This document shows, one piece after another, positions 62,491 to 64,000 of a stretch of 64,000 bases of DNA. How positions within the stretch are numbered: the first letter of the stretch is position 1; every line of letters begins with the position of its first letter. This stretch comes from Marinobacter bohaiensis (GTDB lineage: Bacteria > Pseudomonadota > Gammaproteobacteria > Pseudomonadales > Oleiphilaceae): contig NZ_QGEH01000002.1 of NCBI RefSeq assembly GCF_003258515.1, forward strand, positions 248,001 through 312,000, written 5' to 3'. The notes under the pieces are model-generated. The model saw only the letters and a list, made by a program, of their open reading frames with translations. It made no database searches and was not told the DNA's origin. The position numbers and the translations under genes are program-made.

Positions 62491-63798
62491 TCAATGCAGC
62501 TTCAGGCGCGGATGCATGGCCCGGCTGATCTTGTCCATCAGCCAGATCACGCCGGTGCGCAGCGGGCCGTGCAGGGCCATCTGGTGCATGCGGTAGAGGG
62601 ACACGTAGAACAGGCGCGCCACCTTGCCCTCAATGTACATGCTGCGTCCGGACAGGTTGCCCATCAGGTTGCCGACGGTGGTGTAGCGGCTGAAGTTGAT
62701 CAGCGAACCATGATCGTTGTAGACGAACGGCACCGCCTCGTCGCCCTTGAGGCGATTCACCAGGGTCTTGAACAGGGTATCGGCCATCTGGTGCGCAGCC
62801 TGGGCGCGGGGCGGCACCGGCCGCTCGGAGTTGGGCTGCGGGCAGGCGGCGCAGTCGCCCAGGGCGAAGATGTTCTCGTCCTGCGTCGTCTGCAGGGTCT
62901 GCTCGGTAACCAGCTGGTTGCCACGGGTGGTTTCCAGGCCCAGCTCCGCCAGGAACGCCGGCGCCTTGATCCCCGCCGCCCAGATGGTCATGTCCGAAGG
63001 CAGTTCGGTGCCGTCCTTCATGACAATGCTCTGGGCACGTACTTCGCTGACCGGCTGGCCGGTGAGCACATCCACCTTCTGGCGCTCAAGCTCCTTGGTG
63101 GCCGCCACCGACAGGCGCGGCGGCAGGGCCGGCAGGATGCGATCGGCCGCTTCCACCAGTGAGATGCTGACGTCCTCCGGACGCAGGTGGTTCATGCCGT
63201 AGACCGGCAGCTCCCTCGACGCCAGACGCAGCTCGGCGGCCAGCTCCACGCCGGTGGCGCCGGCGCCGATGATGGTGATCGGCAGGGCGTGGTCCCGGCC
63301 CAGCTCGCCCTCATGGTTCTTGCGCAGGAAGGCGTTGAGCATCAGGTTATGGAAGCGCCGCGCCTGGTGCAGGCTGTCCAGGAACATGCAGTTCTCCTGG
63401 GCGCCAGGGGTGCCGAAATCGTTGGCGGTGCTGCCCACGGCGATCACCAGGGTGTCGTAGGGGATGTGGCGTTCGGGGACGACTTCCTCGCCGTCCTCAT
63501 CGTGGAACGGGTTGATGACGATCTGCCGCTTGTCGCGATCCAGGCCGCCCATTTCCCCGAGCTGGAATTCGTAATGGTGCTTGCGGGCGTGGGCCCGATA
63601 GTTGATCTCGTTGGTGCTGGCGTCGAGGGAGCCGGACGCAACCTCGTGCAGCAGCGGTTTCCAGACGTGGGTCAGCCCGGCGTCCACCAGGGTAATGCGG
63701 GCTTTCTGGCGCTTGCCGAGTTTGTCGCCAAGACGGGTGGCCAGTTCGAGGCCGCCGGCGCCACCGCCGACCACCACGATGTGGTGCAGTTTTTCCAT
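62491..63798 (-). CDS. ndh: Type II NADH dehydrogenase
   Basis: 435 residues from ATG 63798 (GGGAAATCAGC upstream; the frame runs 26 codons further without a site). FAD motif VVVGGGAGGLELATRLG, NADH motif ITIIGAGATGVELAAEL near residue 165, and IFALGDCAACPQP for the FAD adenine end. C-terminal segment GVIWLMDKISRAMHPRLKLH is amphipathic and anchors the enzyme to the membrane. It oxidises NADH and reduces ubiquinone without pumping protons. Confidence 0.93.
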   Translation of the reverse strand: MEKLHHIVVVGGGAGGLELATRLGDKLGKRQKARITLVDAGLTHVWKPLLHEVASGSLDASTNEINYRAHARKHHYEFQLGEMGGLDRDKRQIVINPFHDEDGEEVVPERHIPYDTLVIAVGSTANDFGTPGAQENCMFLDSLHQARRFHNLMLNAFLRKNHEGELGRDHALPITIIGAGATGVELAAELRLASRELPVYGMNHLRPEDVSISLVEAADRILPALPPRLSVAATKELERQKVDVLTGQPVSEVRAQSIVMKDGTELPSDMTIWAAGIKAPAFLAELGLETTRGNQLVTEQTLQTTQDENIFALGDCAACPQPNSERPVPPRAQAAHQMADTLFKTLVNRLKGDEAVPFVYNDHGSLINFSRYTTVGNLMGNLSGRSMYIEGKVARLFYVSLYRMHQMALHGPLRTGVIWLMDKISRAMHPRLKLH

Positions 63799-64000
63799 GC
63801 TGATTTCCCGATAAGAAAAGACAGCCAAAAGCTCCACAAAGCCCTTGGCTGTCTTCACTCCCAGGCGGGTCGTCATCGTAGCGGTGGGAGGGCGTACGGC
63901 TCAATGCGACTTCCGGGTGTGATGATACGGCACTGCGACGCATGCACCAAGGCCCGTTGCTGATCTGCATCGGTATTCATGCCGCCGCCAGCGGGACTGG
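63799..64000. other. Right-edge region, no supported gene
   Basis: About 200 bases upstream of ndh. A leftward frame entering from the right edge reads S-P-A-G-G-G-M-N-T-D-A-D-Q-Q-R and stops near 63878; it could be the end of a gene beyond the window or noise. I see no ribosome site and assign nothing. Confidence 0.4.

Overview
The window reads as chromosome of a high-GC gammaproteobacterium. The nearest guess is a marine or halophilic lineage of the Marinobacter, Alcanivorax or Pseudomonas type. This rests on several things: an OprI-like alanine-zipper lipoprotein, paired NfeD and slipin genes, an ExeM/NucH-type secreted nuclease, Fur- and Zur-like operators, AraC regulators with an arabinose-binding-like N-terminus, and a FhuF-type siderophore reductase. 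The genus is an inference, not a read-out. No CRISPR array, prophage or insertion sequence was found.

Layout. 1-7.1 kb holds housekeeping and accessory singletons: a cut-off efflux adaptor, a double TM2 protein, an AraC regulator, a PF10118 hydrolase, a DJ-1/PfpI protein, an SDR, a Nudix hydrolase and a MATE pump. 7.1-14.3 kb is the first iron-uptake locus: a TonB receptor with binding protein, permease and ATPase in one tightly overlapped operon, next to a two-component system that has its own Fur box. 14.4-24.5 kb is mixed: a periplasmic aspartyl protease-like protein, an AraC regulator, an alpha/beta hydrolase, a secreted nuclease, an orphan WYL regulator divergent from an MFS gene, and a MarR plus DHA2-type MFS pair whose transporter appears to start at CTG.

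24.5-36.0 kb is the second iron locus: a Fur-box-led siderophore operon (PLP decarboxylase, N-hydroxylase, MFS exporter, fused acyltransferase-NIS synthetase) facing a Fur-box-led fhuF-fhuC-fhuD-fhuB operon. Together these would make, export, re-import and reduce a desferrioxamine/bisucaberin-class dihydroxamate. 36.0-47.5 kb carries a yybP-ykoY manganese riboswitch driving a GDT1/TMEM165 manganese exporter, two L,D-transpeptidases around nfeD, slipin and an Lpp-like lipoprotein, a Zur-boxed COG0523 GTPase, a K+/H+ antiporter and a large diguanylate cyclase.

47.6-61.5 kb, directly downstream of a tRNA-Gly(CCC), is a self-contained catabolic module that looks less GC-rich than its flanks. It holds a lone DUF1116 (AllG/YlbE-like) protein, a five-gene branched-chain-amino-acid/amide-type ABC importer, a MarR regulator, a three-gene molybdenum hydroxylase in which the iron-sulfur subunit is fused to a CoxG/SRPBCC domain, a metallo-amidohydrolase and an XdhC maturation factor. 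Three copies of one MarR-type palindrome, sharing the core ATTAATCAGT, stand before the DUF1116 gene and in the divergent hydroxylase/amidohydrolase promoter region. They tie the module into one regulon with no pathway I can name; it is the best candidate for an undescribed system here. 61.5-64 kb returns to ordinary genes: a sterol-desaturase-family protein and a type II NADH dehydrogenase.
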